Numbered from the stretch's first letter, positions 1-10,069 are shown. The stretch: 64,000 bases of DNA from Cryobacterium breve (GCF_027594785.1 NZ_CP075584.1:3720001-3784000), one strand, 5' to 3'. The notes: generated by a model not told the origin, from the sequence alone. Numbers and translations: made by a program.

Positions 1-13
1 GCGCGACCGGGAG

Positions 14-1150
14 ATGCGGGGTTTCGCGCCGGGTGTAGATTCAGTCCAAGATTCTGAGGGTCAATGGAACGACTTCAAGTTCTCGATTGACGTGGTCAGC
101 CTGGTTGACATTGTATCTTTCTTGCTCGAACTGATCCCGGCGAAGTCGGTGCCGACAGCCGACAGAATCGGGTGGGACTTTGCCTTCGAATTTCAGAAGA
201 CCCCATGCCGGCTGCGTTGGTTGAAATCTGGCCTTTGGCTGAAGCTGTGGCTTCCCGAGGGCGGTAAAGTGAGCGCCGTCCAGGTCAGCAATGAAATCGA
301 GCGACGTCTCAGTCGCGCATCGATGAGCGTCTATCAGAAGGCGATCCTGCCTCTGGTAAGAAACGAAATGGTGCGAAACCAAGTCACCGTCGTGAATCAA
401 TTTCCGCGCTATCGCGGCATGGTGGACTACTTCATCGGACAACTCCAAGAGCTTCGCGCTGCGGGGCCACCGCAACGGAAGCATGAACCGGTTGACGATG
501 CTGACGAGACTCCTTTGTCGCGAATCGAAGCCAGCATGAGTCAGGTCCTGATAGATGTCCAGCATTCTCGCGAAGAGGCGTATGTAGGCACGGCTCTGCT
601 TGCTGCTTACTTCGCCTACGCCCAGCATGTACTCGTGATCCTCACCGCCTTCTCGCCGCGTGCGCTGGAAGAGCGGTTCTCGATAGTCGCCCTTCTCGAA
701 GCGCAATGGTCGGAGCAATTCGACATTGCGTTTCCACCGCCGTATCAGGGCAACATAGGTCGGGCCAAGAGCGACCTCAGCCGACTAGCGCGGAACTACC
801 GCAATCCGTTGCTTCATGGCGGGGGTGGGCGCTCCGCAGATGGAATGTTCGTAAGCTGGGCGCCTGGTCGATCAGTCCTGGTGACAGACGACGGAGAGCC
901 CACATCGCAATTCATGCTCTGGCAAGCGTCTCTTTCAAGTGCGGAGCTTGTGGATATTCTTGCGCGAATTGAACGTATCGATGAAGCTTTCGAGGAGCAC
1001 CCCTTCTTCGGATGGGTTCGCGCTGGCCTGCAAGCCGAGTTCCACCCGGATGCAATCCGACGTGCACTACGCGCTTTGGAGGGGAATGAAGCCGGTCTCT
1101 ACACGATGGCCGCCGACGAAGAACTTGACCGAGCGGTCAACTGGGACTAA
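14..1150 (+). CDS. HEPN-like protein, possibly 5'-truncated
   Basis: A 378-residue protein of unknown function. The reading frame stays open to the left edge of the window, so the ATG at 14 may not be the true start. The most telling stretch is RNYRNPLLHGGG, in which R263-N-P-L-L-H268 forms an Rx4H motif, the catalytic signature of HEPN ribonucleases. It follows a helical segment (about residues 185-260) that suits a HEPN four-helix bundle. HEPN proteins are common toxins and effectors in phage defence, and the neighbours here are defence genes, so an RNase effector role is inferred. I do not recognise the N-terminal 180 residues. No partner antitoxin is visible. Confidence 0.75.
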   Translation: MRGFAPGVDSVQDSEGQWNDFKFSIDVVSLVDIVSFLLELIPAKSVPTADRIGWDFAFEFQKTPCRLRWLKSGLWLKLWLPEGGKVSAVQVSNEIERRLSRASMSVYQKAILPLVRNEMVRNQVTVVNQFPRYRGMVDYFIGQLQELRAAGPPQRKHEPVDDADETPLSRIEASMSQVLIDVQHSREEAYVGTALLAAYFAYAQHVLVILTAFSPRALEERFSIVALLEAQWSEQFDIAFPPPYQGNIGRAKSDLSRLARNYRNPLLHGGGGRSADGMFVSWAPGRSVLVTDDGEPTSQFMLWQASLSSAELVDILARIERIDEAFEEHPFFGWVRAGLQAEFHPDAIRRALRALEGNEAGLYTMAADEELDRAVNWD

Positions 1151-1482
1151 TCGCACAAACCTCTGGATGGGCGCTAGAAGCGAATCGATGAGTCGGTCTA
1201 TTCGCGAAACAGTGAAGCCGAGTTCGAATCAACCGGTTGGTCCCGGGCCTCATCGGCGAGGTGGTTGTGGAGACGTGCCCCAACGAATTGCGTTGCGCTT
1301 ACCCTGAGCGTCGACGGGCGAGTCCTGTACCCCGGTCTATGCGCGGTCAGGGCCGGAGTGCCTCCTGACACAGCTGAACAGGCTTCAACACAGTGGAACA
1401 CAGCTCATCAGCGCCGGCGCATGGCAGTGTTTGCAAGGGATCCGAGGGTCAATCACAGCTGGCACAGCATTTCGCGCATGTG

Positions 1483-1630
1483 CCCCTATAGGGGGATCTG
1501 GGAGCTTATATGCGTGTAGAGCCCTCTAATTTAGTAGGGTCCCGTAACTTAACTCTTTTTTTCTCTTATAAGAGATATGTACTACTGTACTGACTGTGTT
1601 GGGCCTTGCATCCCTTGTCCCGTAAGGGAT
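1483..1630. repeat. Cluster of short perfect palindromes
   Basis: Three exact inverted repeats lie within 150 bases: CCCCTATAGGGG (1483-1494), TCTCTTATAAGAGA (1562-1575), and a hairpin with arms ATCCCTT / AAGGGAT around a seven-base loop (1610-1630). An imperfect one (ccct...aggg, about 1522-1539) lies between them. The section is AT-rich in an otherwise GC-rich region. It could be an operator cluster, a terminator region or a recombination/integration site; nothing in the sequence decides between these. Confidence 0.5.
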
Positions 1631-1642
1631 CGGCCGGGACAG

Positions 1643-1840
1643 TTAAGCTGCGCAGGACTGTGTTTGCTGTGTTGAGGGCCCCGAAATCAGCTCTCCGCGC
1701 CCGTCCTCGACGCGAGCGAAGTCCGCTCCGTCGTAGATGCCTTCCGGGACCAGGGCGAAGTGGTCGATTTCTTCGATCTGCCTGATTTCTTCGATCTGCC
1801 TGATTTCGTAGACGATATTATTGATTTCATCGCCCTGCAC
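1643..1840 (-). CDS. Possible small protein with duplicated EIRQIE
   Basis: A 65-codon minus-strand ORF starting at GTG 1840. It reads more like protein than either frame of the opposite strand (IDHFALVPEGIYDGADF) and is acidic. An 18-base tandem duplication (1766-1783 and 1784-1801) repeats six codons in frame, giving EIRQIE twice. The frame stays open upstream with a plausible PPPFKIG segment, so the true start could lie further out or this could be the 3' end of a degraded gene. No family recognised and no good ribosome binding site seen. Confidence 0.3.
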   Translation of the reverse strand: MQGDEINNIVYEIRQIEEIRQIEEIDHFALVPEGIYDGADFARVEDGRGELISGPSTQQTQSCAA

Positions 1841-2166
1841 GCCGATCTTGAATGGCGGGGGTGTCGGCTCGTGCGCACGGCTGTGAGCCTGCCGACGAGC
1901 GACAAACCAGCGCCTCTTTCACGGCCAGACCGGTTAGCTACGGTTCAGTGGGTCACGTACCTGGCTATTTGGTGCCACATCTTGGCGGGGCGAAATCGGT
2001 TTCTTGACGTCACTATCGTCACCACCGCTATCGTGGTGCTCATGCGCCTAGCCATCGCAGCTGTTGAGCACGAATCAACCGAAACAGGCAACGTGCGAGC
2101 CCACGAGGGCTGGGAGCCCGATTGGATTCAGGGATTTTTCACCAGCGTGCTTCGATGCCAGCGCGA

Positions 2167-2205
2167 GGCGGGTTTCGGCCGTGCTGACATATCCGCTCAT
2201 ATCGG
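2167..2205 (+). repeat. 39-bp repeat, copy A (direct repeat with 22740-22778)
   Basis: By eye 36 of 39 bases match the sequence at 22740-22778, in the same orientation. The conserved blocks are GGCGGGTTTCGGCC, GCTGACATA and CCGCTCATATCGG. On the minus strand both copies read as ATG followed by codons for SGYVS-x-AETR. The copies enclose about 20.5 kb containing most of the defence genes, which suggests element ends or attachment sequences; this interpretation is inference. Confidence 0.6.
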
Positions 2206-2288
2206 TCAGCACAGTCCATTCGGGGCTGGACAGCCTGGCGCTGCAGTGCCGGCATTGTCTGCTGCTGTGGCTAAGTTGAGACCATGGC

Positions 2289-3401
2289 ATGGGCACAATG
2301 AACCTCGACGACTGGACTGTCAAGTCCGTTCGCAACCCATGGGGAAAGGTTCCAGTGACGGCGAGCGGCAAGTCCCTTTCGGGCAGCACCCGTGAGTACA
2401 TGGACCGCCTGCTGGAGCAACAGAGGGCTCCGGACACGGTCAGTCGCCGACATCACTATGTTCCACGGGCCTACCTGCGGCAATGGTCGTCGGACCGTAA
2501 GCGAATCTGGGCTCTTGACACCGCTACCGGAGCGGTAAAGCAACTAGGGCTCACCGACGTTTGTGTTAAAGAAAACTTCTATCGAGTCCTCGGCCCCGAC
2601 GGCATGCCGCATAACCGCGTCGAGTTGATGTTCGGCGTCGTGGATGCAGAACTTCGACGAGTCCAAGTCCTGCTGGCAGACCTAAAAGACCCTGACCAAC
2701 TGAAGTTCGATGATCTGCTGGGACTTGGAGTTTCGATGGCTGTGCAGCGGATGCGAACACTGCAACAACGTCGAGTTCAGCTGCAGTACAACAGGTGGAT
2801 CGTCGCCCAGAACCCATCTCAGCACCAGTCGATTGACGCTACTGCCGACAATCCTCTTCGCCTTGCCAGCATCCACACGGAGTTGCTGTTCAAGAGCATG
2901 TGGGGTGCCGCAGACGTTCTCACAACTCGGCAGATCGAAATCTGGCACGACCCGCAAGGTCGATTCATGACCTGCGACGCACCCGTAGCGGTTCCGTTCA
3001 GTAACAACGTGCGGCCCGGTCTGATGGCGGCTCCGTTCATACTGTGGCCGGTTAGCCCTCAGCGTGCGGTGGCTCTGAGTAACGAACTAGTGGGCGAAAA
3101 GGCGGTGATCCGCGTGGCCACAGGAAAACTGGTGGGCATAGCCCGGACGGCTGTGGAGCAAGGGAGGGAACGGATGATCTTTGCCAGCGAGGAGCAGCGA
3201 CACCGGCTGCCCGAAGGCAAAAAGTTTCGCCGGCGCACTCAGTCTCGGTTGCGGTGTGCGAACCACACACCACAAGGAGAACGCCTATCTCAACCGGGAT
3301 GTTGCGTGGAGTGGTCGGAAACCTACGCCGCAATTCCAGACATTGCCCTGTGCGACCAGGGACTGCACTCTCCAGCACCAGCGATTTTCACCTCAGCATA
3401 G
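2289..3401 (+). CDS. DUF4238 domain-containing protein
   Basis: A 370-residue protein with the DUF4238 hallmark near the N-terminus: RRHHYVPRAYLRQW, with H55-H56-Y-V-P59, followed by a WALD segment (about residue 77) and a mid-protein region QNPSQHQS. The family's biochemical function is unknown to me, although members often sit among mobile and defence genes, as here. The start could be ATG 2289 or the in-frame ATG 2298. The last 55 residues are Arg/Ser-rich and less family-like, so a frameshift near the end (about 3220) is possible. It lies just downstream of repeat copy A and upstream of the STAND NTPase, with a 200-base gap. Confidence 0.8.
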   Translation: MGTMNLDDWTVKSVRNPWGKVPVTASGKSLSGSTREYMDRLLEQQRAPDTVSRRHHYVPRAYLRQWSSDRKRIWALDTATGAVKQLGLTDVCVKENFYRVLGPDGMPHNRVELMFGVVDAELRRVQVLLADLKDPDQLKFDDLLGLGVSMAVQRMRTLQQRRVQLQYNRWIVAQNPSQHQSIDATADNPLRLASIHTELLFKSMWGAADVLTTRQIEIWHDPQGRFMTCDAPVAVPFSNNVRPGLMAAPFILWPVSPQRAVALSNELVGEKAVIRVATGKLVGIARTAVEQGRERMIFASEEQRHRLPEGKKFRRRTQSRLRCANHTPQGERLSQPGCCVEWSETYAAIPDIALCDQGLHSPAPAIFTSA

Positions 3402-3608
3402 GTCCATCAATGAACGATTCCCGAACTGAGTTCAACCGCAACATGCGAACAATTAGGCAGCAGGAGGCAAGCGCGCCGACAGCAGCCCCCACAGGTCTGC
3501 TGCCAATAGAATGACCTCAGTCTTTCAACCGCACCCTCAAGGAGCTGCCGCCCGTTATGGCTGAGAACAATAAAGGCGCGTTCACCTGGTCAATCGCGAG
3601 CCATAGCC

Positions 3609-6600
3609 GTGGCTGAGTTTGGGCCCTACTCAGTTGATCCGGCTCAGATTGCTGGACTGACTGGTGCCGACTTCGCGGCGTTTGTAGTTCAGCTGTTGGA
3701 CGCCGAGCGGGCGCGGGCAGGCATTGAAGGGGCGGCGCTCACGGCTACCTATCGGACTAACGCGGCCGACGGGGGAGTTGACGCTGACCTGCGGCGAGGT
3801 ACGAAAACCACGTGGATTCCAGAGGGTGAATCCGCGTGGCAATTTAAGGCTGGGGATGCCGGCCCCCAAACTTCTGCCTCAGAGCTTCGCCTTGCCAGCG
3901 CGGCACTCGCTATCCTGACTGCAGGGGGCTCATATCGACTGGTACTAGGTAAGTCGATCGCACCCGAGCAGATCACTGATCGGCGCGAAGCGCTGGAAGC
4001 CGTGCTAAAAGATTGCGCCATCGCGGCACGTCCCGGGCAGATAGAAGTCTTGAATGGCGACGCGCTGGCCCGTTGGGCCGAAGAGTTTCCAGCGCTTGCG
4101 AGTAGCCCCCTAATTCGGGGCATGCACATTATTGGTCAGACTTTCGACGAGTGGTCGAATTCCGCGATGCACTGCTCGGCTTGGATCGGATCAGAGGTCC
4201 GAGACCAAGAGATAGTCGACCTGCGTCGCGAGATCGATGAAGGTGACGACCTAGGTGTCCGCGTCGAGGGCGGCAGCGGTTTCGGCAAGTCTCGAATTGT
4301 GATGGAGGCTCTTCGGGATCAAGTCAATGAGGTGCTGGTCGTCTACGTCCCGAGCGAAGACCAATTCGACCCCGCAATACTCAGTCGCCTTCATCGACAG
4401 GGACGCGCTGCAGTGATGGTCATCGATGAATGTGATGCCCGGCGGCACGACACGTTCGCGGGGATGCTGCAGACGGGAACGAAAATTCGGCTCGTAACGA
4501 TCGGCGAGCGGTCAACCCGGACGGCTAGAGCGCCGATGATCGAAATTACGCCGATCGAGGAAAACACGCTCTCGCAGATTCTGCTCACCAGCGAGCCCGG
4601 GCTCTGGCATGAAGCGGCTCGGGTCATCGTCGACATGGTAGACGGTGACATCGACTATGCGCTCAAGTGTGCCAGAGCGGTAGTCGCCCATCGCTCAACC
4701 AACGCGCGTGAGCTCATAACCCCAGACGAGGTCCGGCGTTTTGTCGCCGATAGGCTCCCTAGGGGTGCCCTTTTTTTAGCGTCCTGCGCTCTCGCGTTGT
4801 TCAGTCGGATCGGATTTGAGGGTGAGCTCGAAGAAGAACTACATACCGTAGCCACTGGATTAGAGGTACCCGCGGCGGATCTCTTCTCGGCGGCGGCCGA
4901 GCTCAGCGCAACAGGGCTCCTCACCACTCAGGGGCGTTACCGGAGCGTTGGTCCGAATGCAGTGGCTATATATCTCGCATCTCAAGGATGGTCATTGTTC
5001 CGTTCCCGAATCCTGACGGGTTTGATGCCTCTTCTCAACGAGAATCAGGTCGAGCGCCTCTTCTCGCGTGCTGCTCAGATCGGAGACCGCACGCTGACGC
5101 GGGAGGTGGTAGACCAACTGCTTGGCAATGGCGGAATCCTGTCGTCCTTAGAAAACGTGGCCAACGACCGGCGCGGTCGTCTGCTCGGCAACTTGGCCAT
5201 TTTGTCGCCGGAGCGAGTTACCAGCCGAGTCGTCAATTTGATCGCAGCGTCATCGGACGATGAACTTCTTCGCGCCTCCGGAGCGCGTCGACCGCTCGTA
5301 TGGGCACTTCAAAAGCTCGTCTGGCACACTACAACGTTCGAGGAGGCAGCAGATGCAATGCTGCGTCTCGCTACGGTAGAGAACGAAAACATAGCTAACA
5401 ATTCGTCCGCTGAGTGGATTGGCCTGTTTGCGACAATGTTGCCAAGCACCGCTGCGACGCCGGCCGCCCGACTGAGCTATTTGCTCCGGAAAGCCGCATC
5501 GGATGACATGCGGATTCGAATTCTCGTGGCCAAGGCGGCAGAGCGGGCTCTGTCTACAAGCGAGTGGTCGATGGTTTCGGGGGAGGTCCAAGGTGGAGTT
5601 GTCGTAGAACCCCGAGGCCAGCCGACCACTTGGGGACAGGCGTGGGAGTATCAGTGCGCGATGCTCGACATCCTTCGCGAGTTAGTGAATGACGCGGAGC
5701 CGCAGATTGGCATTGACGCTCTAAAAATCCTAACGGACTCAGTACAGGCACACCTCGATCAGCCAAAGGTGCGCGATCATTCCGCCGAGGTGCTTGCTAC
5801 TTTGTCGGCAAGCCAGGCTCCGCGGGGTTCGCGCCAAACTCTCGGAACTCTCCTCGTTATACCAGCGTGACGAATCAGACAGTGTGGAGCGTGCGGCCGA
5901 TAGTGCTCACCTGCTTGAGGGTATTCGAGCTGTCGAATCCATCCTCCCAGCCGCGTCGTCGGAAGACCGATTGTGGGTTGTGTTACACGAACGCGCTTGG
6001 GATCGATCCGCTGCCGATATTGAACTTGACATTGTGGCAGCGATCGCTGAGATCCCCAATGCCGACCCGACAGCCACACTCCTTGACGCACTTTCAGAAG
6101 GGATTCCGACCGACTTCAGCGTGGGTCATATCTTGGCAGCAGCTCCCTCGAAGGAAATTGAGGACGTCCTGGTTGCCCAACTTTCGGGACCGAACTCGCG
6201 TGCGCTTCTCGGCTATCTTTTGGGGTGCGAAGAGCGTAGCCCCGGTGCTTTCGATCGTTTCGTCGATGACGTTGACATCGAAGATGTACTCAAATTGAGT
6301 CTCACCACGCAGGGCCCGAGGACGGAACGAGCGGTGGAGCGCGTGGCCGAGCTTCTCCCACGGATGACTGTTGCGGCGGGAGCTCGTGGCGTCTTTTTCT
6401 GGGCCCGTGATCTCGGCGTCGAACGGGTAGCGGAGATATACGTTGGAGATTGGGTAGAGCGCGTAGAGACTCAAGAGGACTACAACGCGCTTGTCGATTT
6501 CGTGGCGATGCAACTTTATAAGCGGAATGAGCGATCGGATGCGGTCGAGAACCTGATCCTGCGGGTCGTTGCGCTTCGCGTTGCGTTCCCACGCGTCGGG

Positions 6601-7203
6601 CAACAGAGCTACGACTGGGAACAGCTGGCGGGTCGACTCGTTGAGGGGCACGCAGCACAACTGGTGGACTTGTTTATTGAACTTGTCGAGGACGATGGGT
6701 TGAGGATATTTTCTGACGATCGGAGGGGCGATCTCTTCAGAGACGCGGTGGAGGCCGCTGGCCCTGAGGCGTGGCGGTCCATTCTCGATCTGATTGACGC
6801 TGGAGGGTCGTTCCGTCTACGCTTCCGGTCACGTGGGTGGATCGCGGGGATAGCAACACGGGAGGTGGCGGCGAACTGGGTCGGAGATTCTCTTGATCGC
6901 GCTCGAACGCTTGCTTCTGTCGCTTCCGTTACCGGCACTCAGCTCAGCCCAATCGTCAAGCTCCTCATTAACGGTTTCGGTCAAGATTCTCGGGTGCGGT
7001 CCGCGCTGGTCGGTGATTTTCTTTCCGGATCGTGGATAGGAAACGAGTCTGCTCGAATAGAACGGCAAATCTCTCAAATACGCAATTGGGTGAGCGACCC
7101 GAGCTCAACCGATGCTGAAAAGGCCTTCTGTCGAAGCCTTATCGAAGGCCTGACTGACAGCCTGGGTCGCGTGGTGGAGCAAGAGCAAGAAGAAGATTGG
7201 TGA
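3609..7203 (+). pseudogene. PD-(D/E)xK nuclease + STAND NTPase, frameshifted
   Basis: One gene of about 1197 codons split by a one-base shift. Residues 1-150 look like an Mrr/PD-(D/E)xK nuclease: GGVDAD (D58/D60) followed by W-Q-F-K (Q78, K80). A P-loop follows, GGSGFGKS (residues 221-228), with Walker B MVIDECD (D273-E274), and then a winged-helix-like section and a long helical C-terminus. Nuclease + STAND ATPase + helical repeat sensor is the layout of Avs-type phage sensors. The frame starting at 3609 ends at 5870; the downstream frame carries on RGVRAKLSELSSLYQ to 7203. Removing one G from GGGG at 5824-5827 joins them. The start is GTG 3609 without a clear binding site. A sequence error is the likeliest cause; real inactivation is possible. 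Confidence 0.7.
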
Positions 7204-7670
7204 GCTTGGCATGTTTGCGTGCAGTGAAAGGAACGACTTCTACCTTTGTTCAGAGACACTCGAACCTGTGGCCCTGAGCTTTCACCAACCACGTGAGAGT
7301 ACGGCATAGGCGTCAAGGACTTTGAGATTTGCGGACTGCGGCCACGCACGGTTGCATCGGAGGCCAGCGTCTGGGTAGGCACTCCGGCATCGGTGAGTGC
7401 GTGAGTACTGAGGCGCGCAAGACGCGCCGCGCGCGTGTACGAACGCGCGCGTCATGTATGGCGCGAGGCGAACAACAACCGTCCGTCCTGCCGCAAGTGA
7501 AAGATCAGTGGCTGAACCACAAACCAACAGATTGCGAGGACATCGGCGACGATAATGTCCCAGATGAGGACCTGAGCATCTTCCGGCTCTGCCAAATGCA
7601 TGTAAAGGCTGCGCGCGGACTTAGCGACCGAGTCAGCTGGTCGCTGGGATGAAGGCGGAGCTGACCTCAG
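7204..7670. other. Intergenic stretch, nothing recognised
   Basis: Between the STAND gene and the IS110 relic. ORFs here on both strands have no family resemblance and look like chance reading frames. It contains a GC-rich alternating segment (about 7410-7450) but no clear terminator. Confidence 0.4.
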
Positions 7671-8113
7671 CGACGCCAGCGGGACGAGATCGCGGTCGAC
7701 GTTGAACGGCTCGTGGAGGCTCACCCTTCACCCCGTTCTGATCAGCATGCACGGAGTCGGGATCAGGACCGCCGCCAGACTCCTCACCGAAGTCTCCGGC
7801 AAGGACTTCGCCTCCGCCGGCCACCTCGCCGCGTACGCCGGCCTGGCGCCGGTGACCCGACGCTCGGGCAGGCTCCATCCGGGGCGAGCATCCGTACCTA
7901 TGCCGGAACGAGATCCTCAACCGAGCCCTGTTCCTCTCCGCCTTCGCCGCGCTCCGCGAACCACTCTCACGCGCCTACTACGACCGCCAAATCGCCCAAG
8001 GCAAACGACACAACCAAGCCCTCGTCGCCCTCGCGCGCGGGCGATGGGACGTCCTCAAAGCTATGCTCAGCGACGGCACCTTCTACCAAGCCGACCATCA
8101 ACTCGCCGCTTGA
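7671..8113 (+). pseudogene. IS110-family transposase relic (C-terminal part)
   Basis: The C-terminal transposase_20-type region of an IS110 transposase spread over three frames. ERLVEAHPS is read up to about 7727, then VLISMHGVGIRTAARLLTEV through AYAGLAPVTRRSG in a second frame, and from about 7880 NRALFLSAFAALREPLSRA and KAMLSDGTFYQ in a third, ending at TGA 8111-8113. The N-terminal DEDD catalytic domain is missing, so this is a dead remnant however the indels are explained. It lies between defence genes and marks past mobile-element traffic. Confidence 0.8.
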
Positions 8114-8451
8114 CAAGCACATAGGGGCACCCCCGCGGGTGAACACACGGAACCGCGCGACCCTCTCCCGGCCGCCGAGCGCCGGCTGGGCGATTGGGCG
8201 AGATACCAGCGACGCTTCGAAGAGACGCCCACCGGCTCTACCAGCAGATCCGGGTGGACGTGTCGCCCGTGTTCGGATGTGACCCCGCGACAGCATCTCG
8301 TGGGAACGTCACAACGAATAATGGGTCCAGCACGTGCGAAAGCGTCCGAGCAGAACGAACTTCCTAGTTCATCTGCAATGCCCCGGCTCCCAACCCCCGC
8401 GGGCTATCAGCTCTGCCGGGGGTTTGGTAACCGGACCTTGGAAGATTCCTC
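8114..8451. other. Spacer between IS110 relic and HEPN gene
   Basis: No gene is supported on either strand. It holds the terminator-like hairpin at 8392-8424, which lies downstream of the convergent minus-strand HEPN gene. Confidence 0.4.
8392..8424 (-). terminator. Hairpin downstream of HEPN gene
   Basis: Exact inverted arms AACCCCCG (8392-8399) and CGGGGGTT (8417-8424) around a 17-base loop, about 30 bases past the stop of the minus-strand gene at 8452. There is no long T run, so it may be a weak or factor-assisted terminator. Confidence 0.45.
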
Positions 8452-9744
8452 TCACTGCTTGAGCTTCGAAATCGCGCTTCTGTATTGTTCGAAGTCTTCC
8501 GAAAGGTGGGGGCGACTGTGCTCAATCGCCATGTACCAGGCGCGACCGAGTTCGGCGAGATCGATGAATGTCGACGCTAATTCGGATGCTGCATCAGATG
8601 TATCGCACGCAAGTACAACCCACACCCAGCGCAGAGGCAGCCCTGCTGTCAGGTCATAGGCGACCTCGCCTATGGCGTAGCACTCCAGAACGTCCTCTGC
8701 TGAATACAGAGAGGAGTCCTCAAAGAGGCCCGCGCCTTCGAATTCGCTGCCCAACTTGCCAGACTCGACGAGATCAATGAGTCGCCGGTAAACCTTGGCT
8801 CCGAGTTGCGCACGGGGGAAACCGCCATCGTGGGCGAGTGACAAGGCAATGCGTAGCAATTGTCCGCGATAGCGAGCGTCGTTGACGAGGCGACGCCCGG
8901 CCGGGTCCGGCAGCAGCCGCGTGACTTCCCTCCAACTGTAAGCGGCGGCCTCGCTCCATGAGAGTACTTGTGCGTATTCCTGGCCGCCTAGATCGGCAGC
9001 ACGAATCTTCTCGACCACTTCAATGCATGTCGCGATTGGCTGTCTCGCTTCTGAGGGATGCTGCTCCAATAGCCGAGACCAGCTGCTGCCGACGTTGTTG
9101 AGATTGCGGCTGTGCAGGCGCAAGAACTCAAAGAGTGTGTACGGGGCGTCCACATGGTAGTTGCTGGGGCCGGAGACACGCTCCACTGCACCTCTCAATA
9201 AGTCGCTCTTGCCGAGGAGTCGCGGGAGGCCAAGGTAGGCGATCATCGAAGTATTGACCACCCCCATCGTGTCCAAGTGGGACAGGCGAAGGTCCCGGCT
9301 GTCGACGGGGAATCCGCGCTCAGTGACGAACTGCGCCTGATTTCCGACTCTCCTGTCCGAATGGATAATTCCATTGCGGAGGTACTTTATTGCCAGATAG
9401 TCCGACAAGACATCGGAATCAGAAACTCCGTCGGTGTAGACGGACTGAAAATAGTTCCGCAACGCCGCGATCTTTTCTGGGTTTTTTGTTCGAGGGTGCA
9501 GGTAGATGTTGAGATCGGGGTTGCCAGTTCGTTGGAATTCTTCAGCTATGGCATTCTCCACGTTCCCGATCATCATGACTGCGTAAATGCGTGCGACTGT
9601 GGCGTCGAGGATGTCAGGAACGTGGTTCTCGAATGGATTCCTGAGCACCGATCTTCGCACTGTTTCTAGGAAGATCATGTCGTCGGAGTAGGTGTCCGTG
9701 AATTCAGTCGTCAGGAAGCTCATGAGCCCTATCATGGCGTCCAT
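8452..9744 (-). CDS. HEPN-like hypothetical protein
   Basis: An intact 430-residue protein. The segment YLAIKYLRNGIIHSDRR contains R123-N-G-I-I-H128, an Rx4H motif in a helical context, as in HEPN ribonuclease domains. The rest (residues 150-430) is helical and unrecognised. The ATG at 9744 is preceded by a purine-rich AGAGAGAG tract; in-frame ATGs follow at codons 4 and 8. This is the second HEPN-type protein in the island and is not detectably similar to the one at 14-1150 outside the motif. A role as RNase effector in phage defence is inferred from motif plus setting. Confidence 0.75.
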   Translation of the reverse strand: MDAMIGLMSFLTTEFTDTYSDDMIFLETVRRSVLRNPFENHVPDILDATVARIYAVMMIGNVENAIAEEFQRTGNPDLNIYLHPRTKNPEKIAALRNYFQSVYTDGVSDSDVLSDYLAIKYLRNGIIHSDRRVGNQAQFVTERGFPVDSRDLRLSHLDTMGVVNTSMIAYLGLPRLLGKSDLLRGAVERVSGPSNYHVDAPYTLFEFLRLHSRNLNNVGSSWSRLLEQHPSEARQPIATCIEVVEKIRAADLGGQEYAQVLSWSEAAAYSWREVTRLLPDPAGRRLVNDARYRGQLLRIALSLAHDGGFPRAQLGAKVYRRLIDLVESGKLGSEFEGAGLFEDSSLYSAEDVLECYAIGEVAYDLTAGLPLRWVWVVLACDTSDAASELASTFIDLAELGRAWYMAIEHSRPHLSEDFEQYRSAISKLKQ

Positions 9745-9946
9745 CTCTCTCTGCCAAAGTCATGACGGGCCGAATCGATGAAGACACTCAAGTCCCAACC
9801 AAGTGCCAGGGGAACGCTGCAGCTTCACTCGACGTTCGACCTGCGGTGATCCCTCGCCCGTAATTCCTGCATTCCATTCAGTAACCCGACAAATCTGGAG
9901 GAAAAGATCGCGGGGCGCGGAGGAAAAAGCCATTCGTGGGAGACCG

Positions 9947-9988
9947 CGATCCGCGCCCTGACGGGTTTCGCGATCAGCCCACCAAATG
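9947..9988 (+). repeat. 42-bp module, copy C (matches 30190-30231)
   Basis: By eye 38 of 42 bases match 30190-30231, beginning CGATCCGCGCCCTG and ending CAGCCCACCAAATG. Both copies are followed at once by a hairpin. The four mismatches change amino acids in the shared open frame, so it does not behave like conserved coding sequence. It may be a mobile-element end. Confidence 0.55.
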
Positions 9989-10035
9989 GGCCGTTCGCGA
10001 AACTCTTCACGAAACGGTCCGGTCGAAACAAAAAA

Positions 10036-10069
10036 GAAATCGCTCCTGAGGCTCCTCAGGAGCGATTTC
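10036..10069 (-). terminator. Strong terminator hairpin
   Basis: A perfect 15-base-pair stem, GAAATCGCTCCTGAG (10036-10050) with its exact complement (10055-10069) around a four-base loop. On the minus strand it is followed by a run of six T. This is the expected intrinsic terminator for transcripts coming from the transposase fragment at 10231-11157. Confidence 0.75.

Larger units (their letters stand above)
1151..2288. other. Gene-poor stretch with palindromes and repeats
   Basis: More than 1.1 kb between the HEPN-like gene and the DUF4238 gene without a convincing full-length gene. It contains a cluster of palindromes (1483-1630), a possible small minus-strand ORF (1643-1840) with an 18-base tandem duplication (1766-1801), and the first copy of a 39-base repeat (2167-2205). 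Around 1500-1580 the DNA is clearly more AT-rich than its surroundings. Confidence 0.5.

Noticed and set aside
1760..2395. Plus-strand ORF with DFFDLPDFFDLPDF repeat
   Set aside because: The repeat is the reverse side of the EIRQIE duplication and the rest of the frame has no protein-like character.
5794..5870. Programmed frameshifting in the STAND NTPase gene
   Set aside because: Equivalent one-base breaks occur in unrelated housekeeping genes of the window, no slippery heptamer or downstream pseudoknot was seen, and a simple G-run indel explains it.
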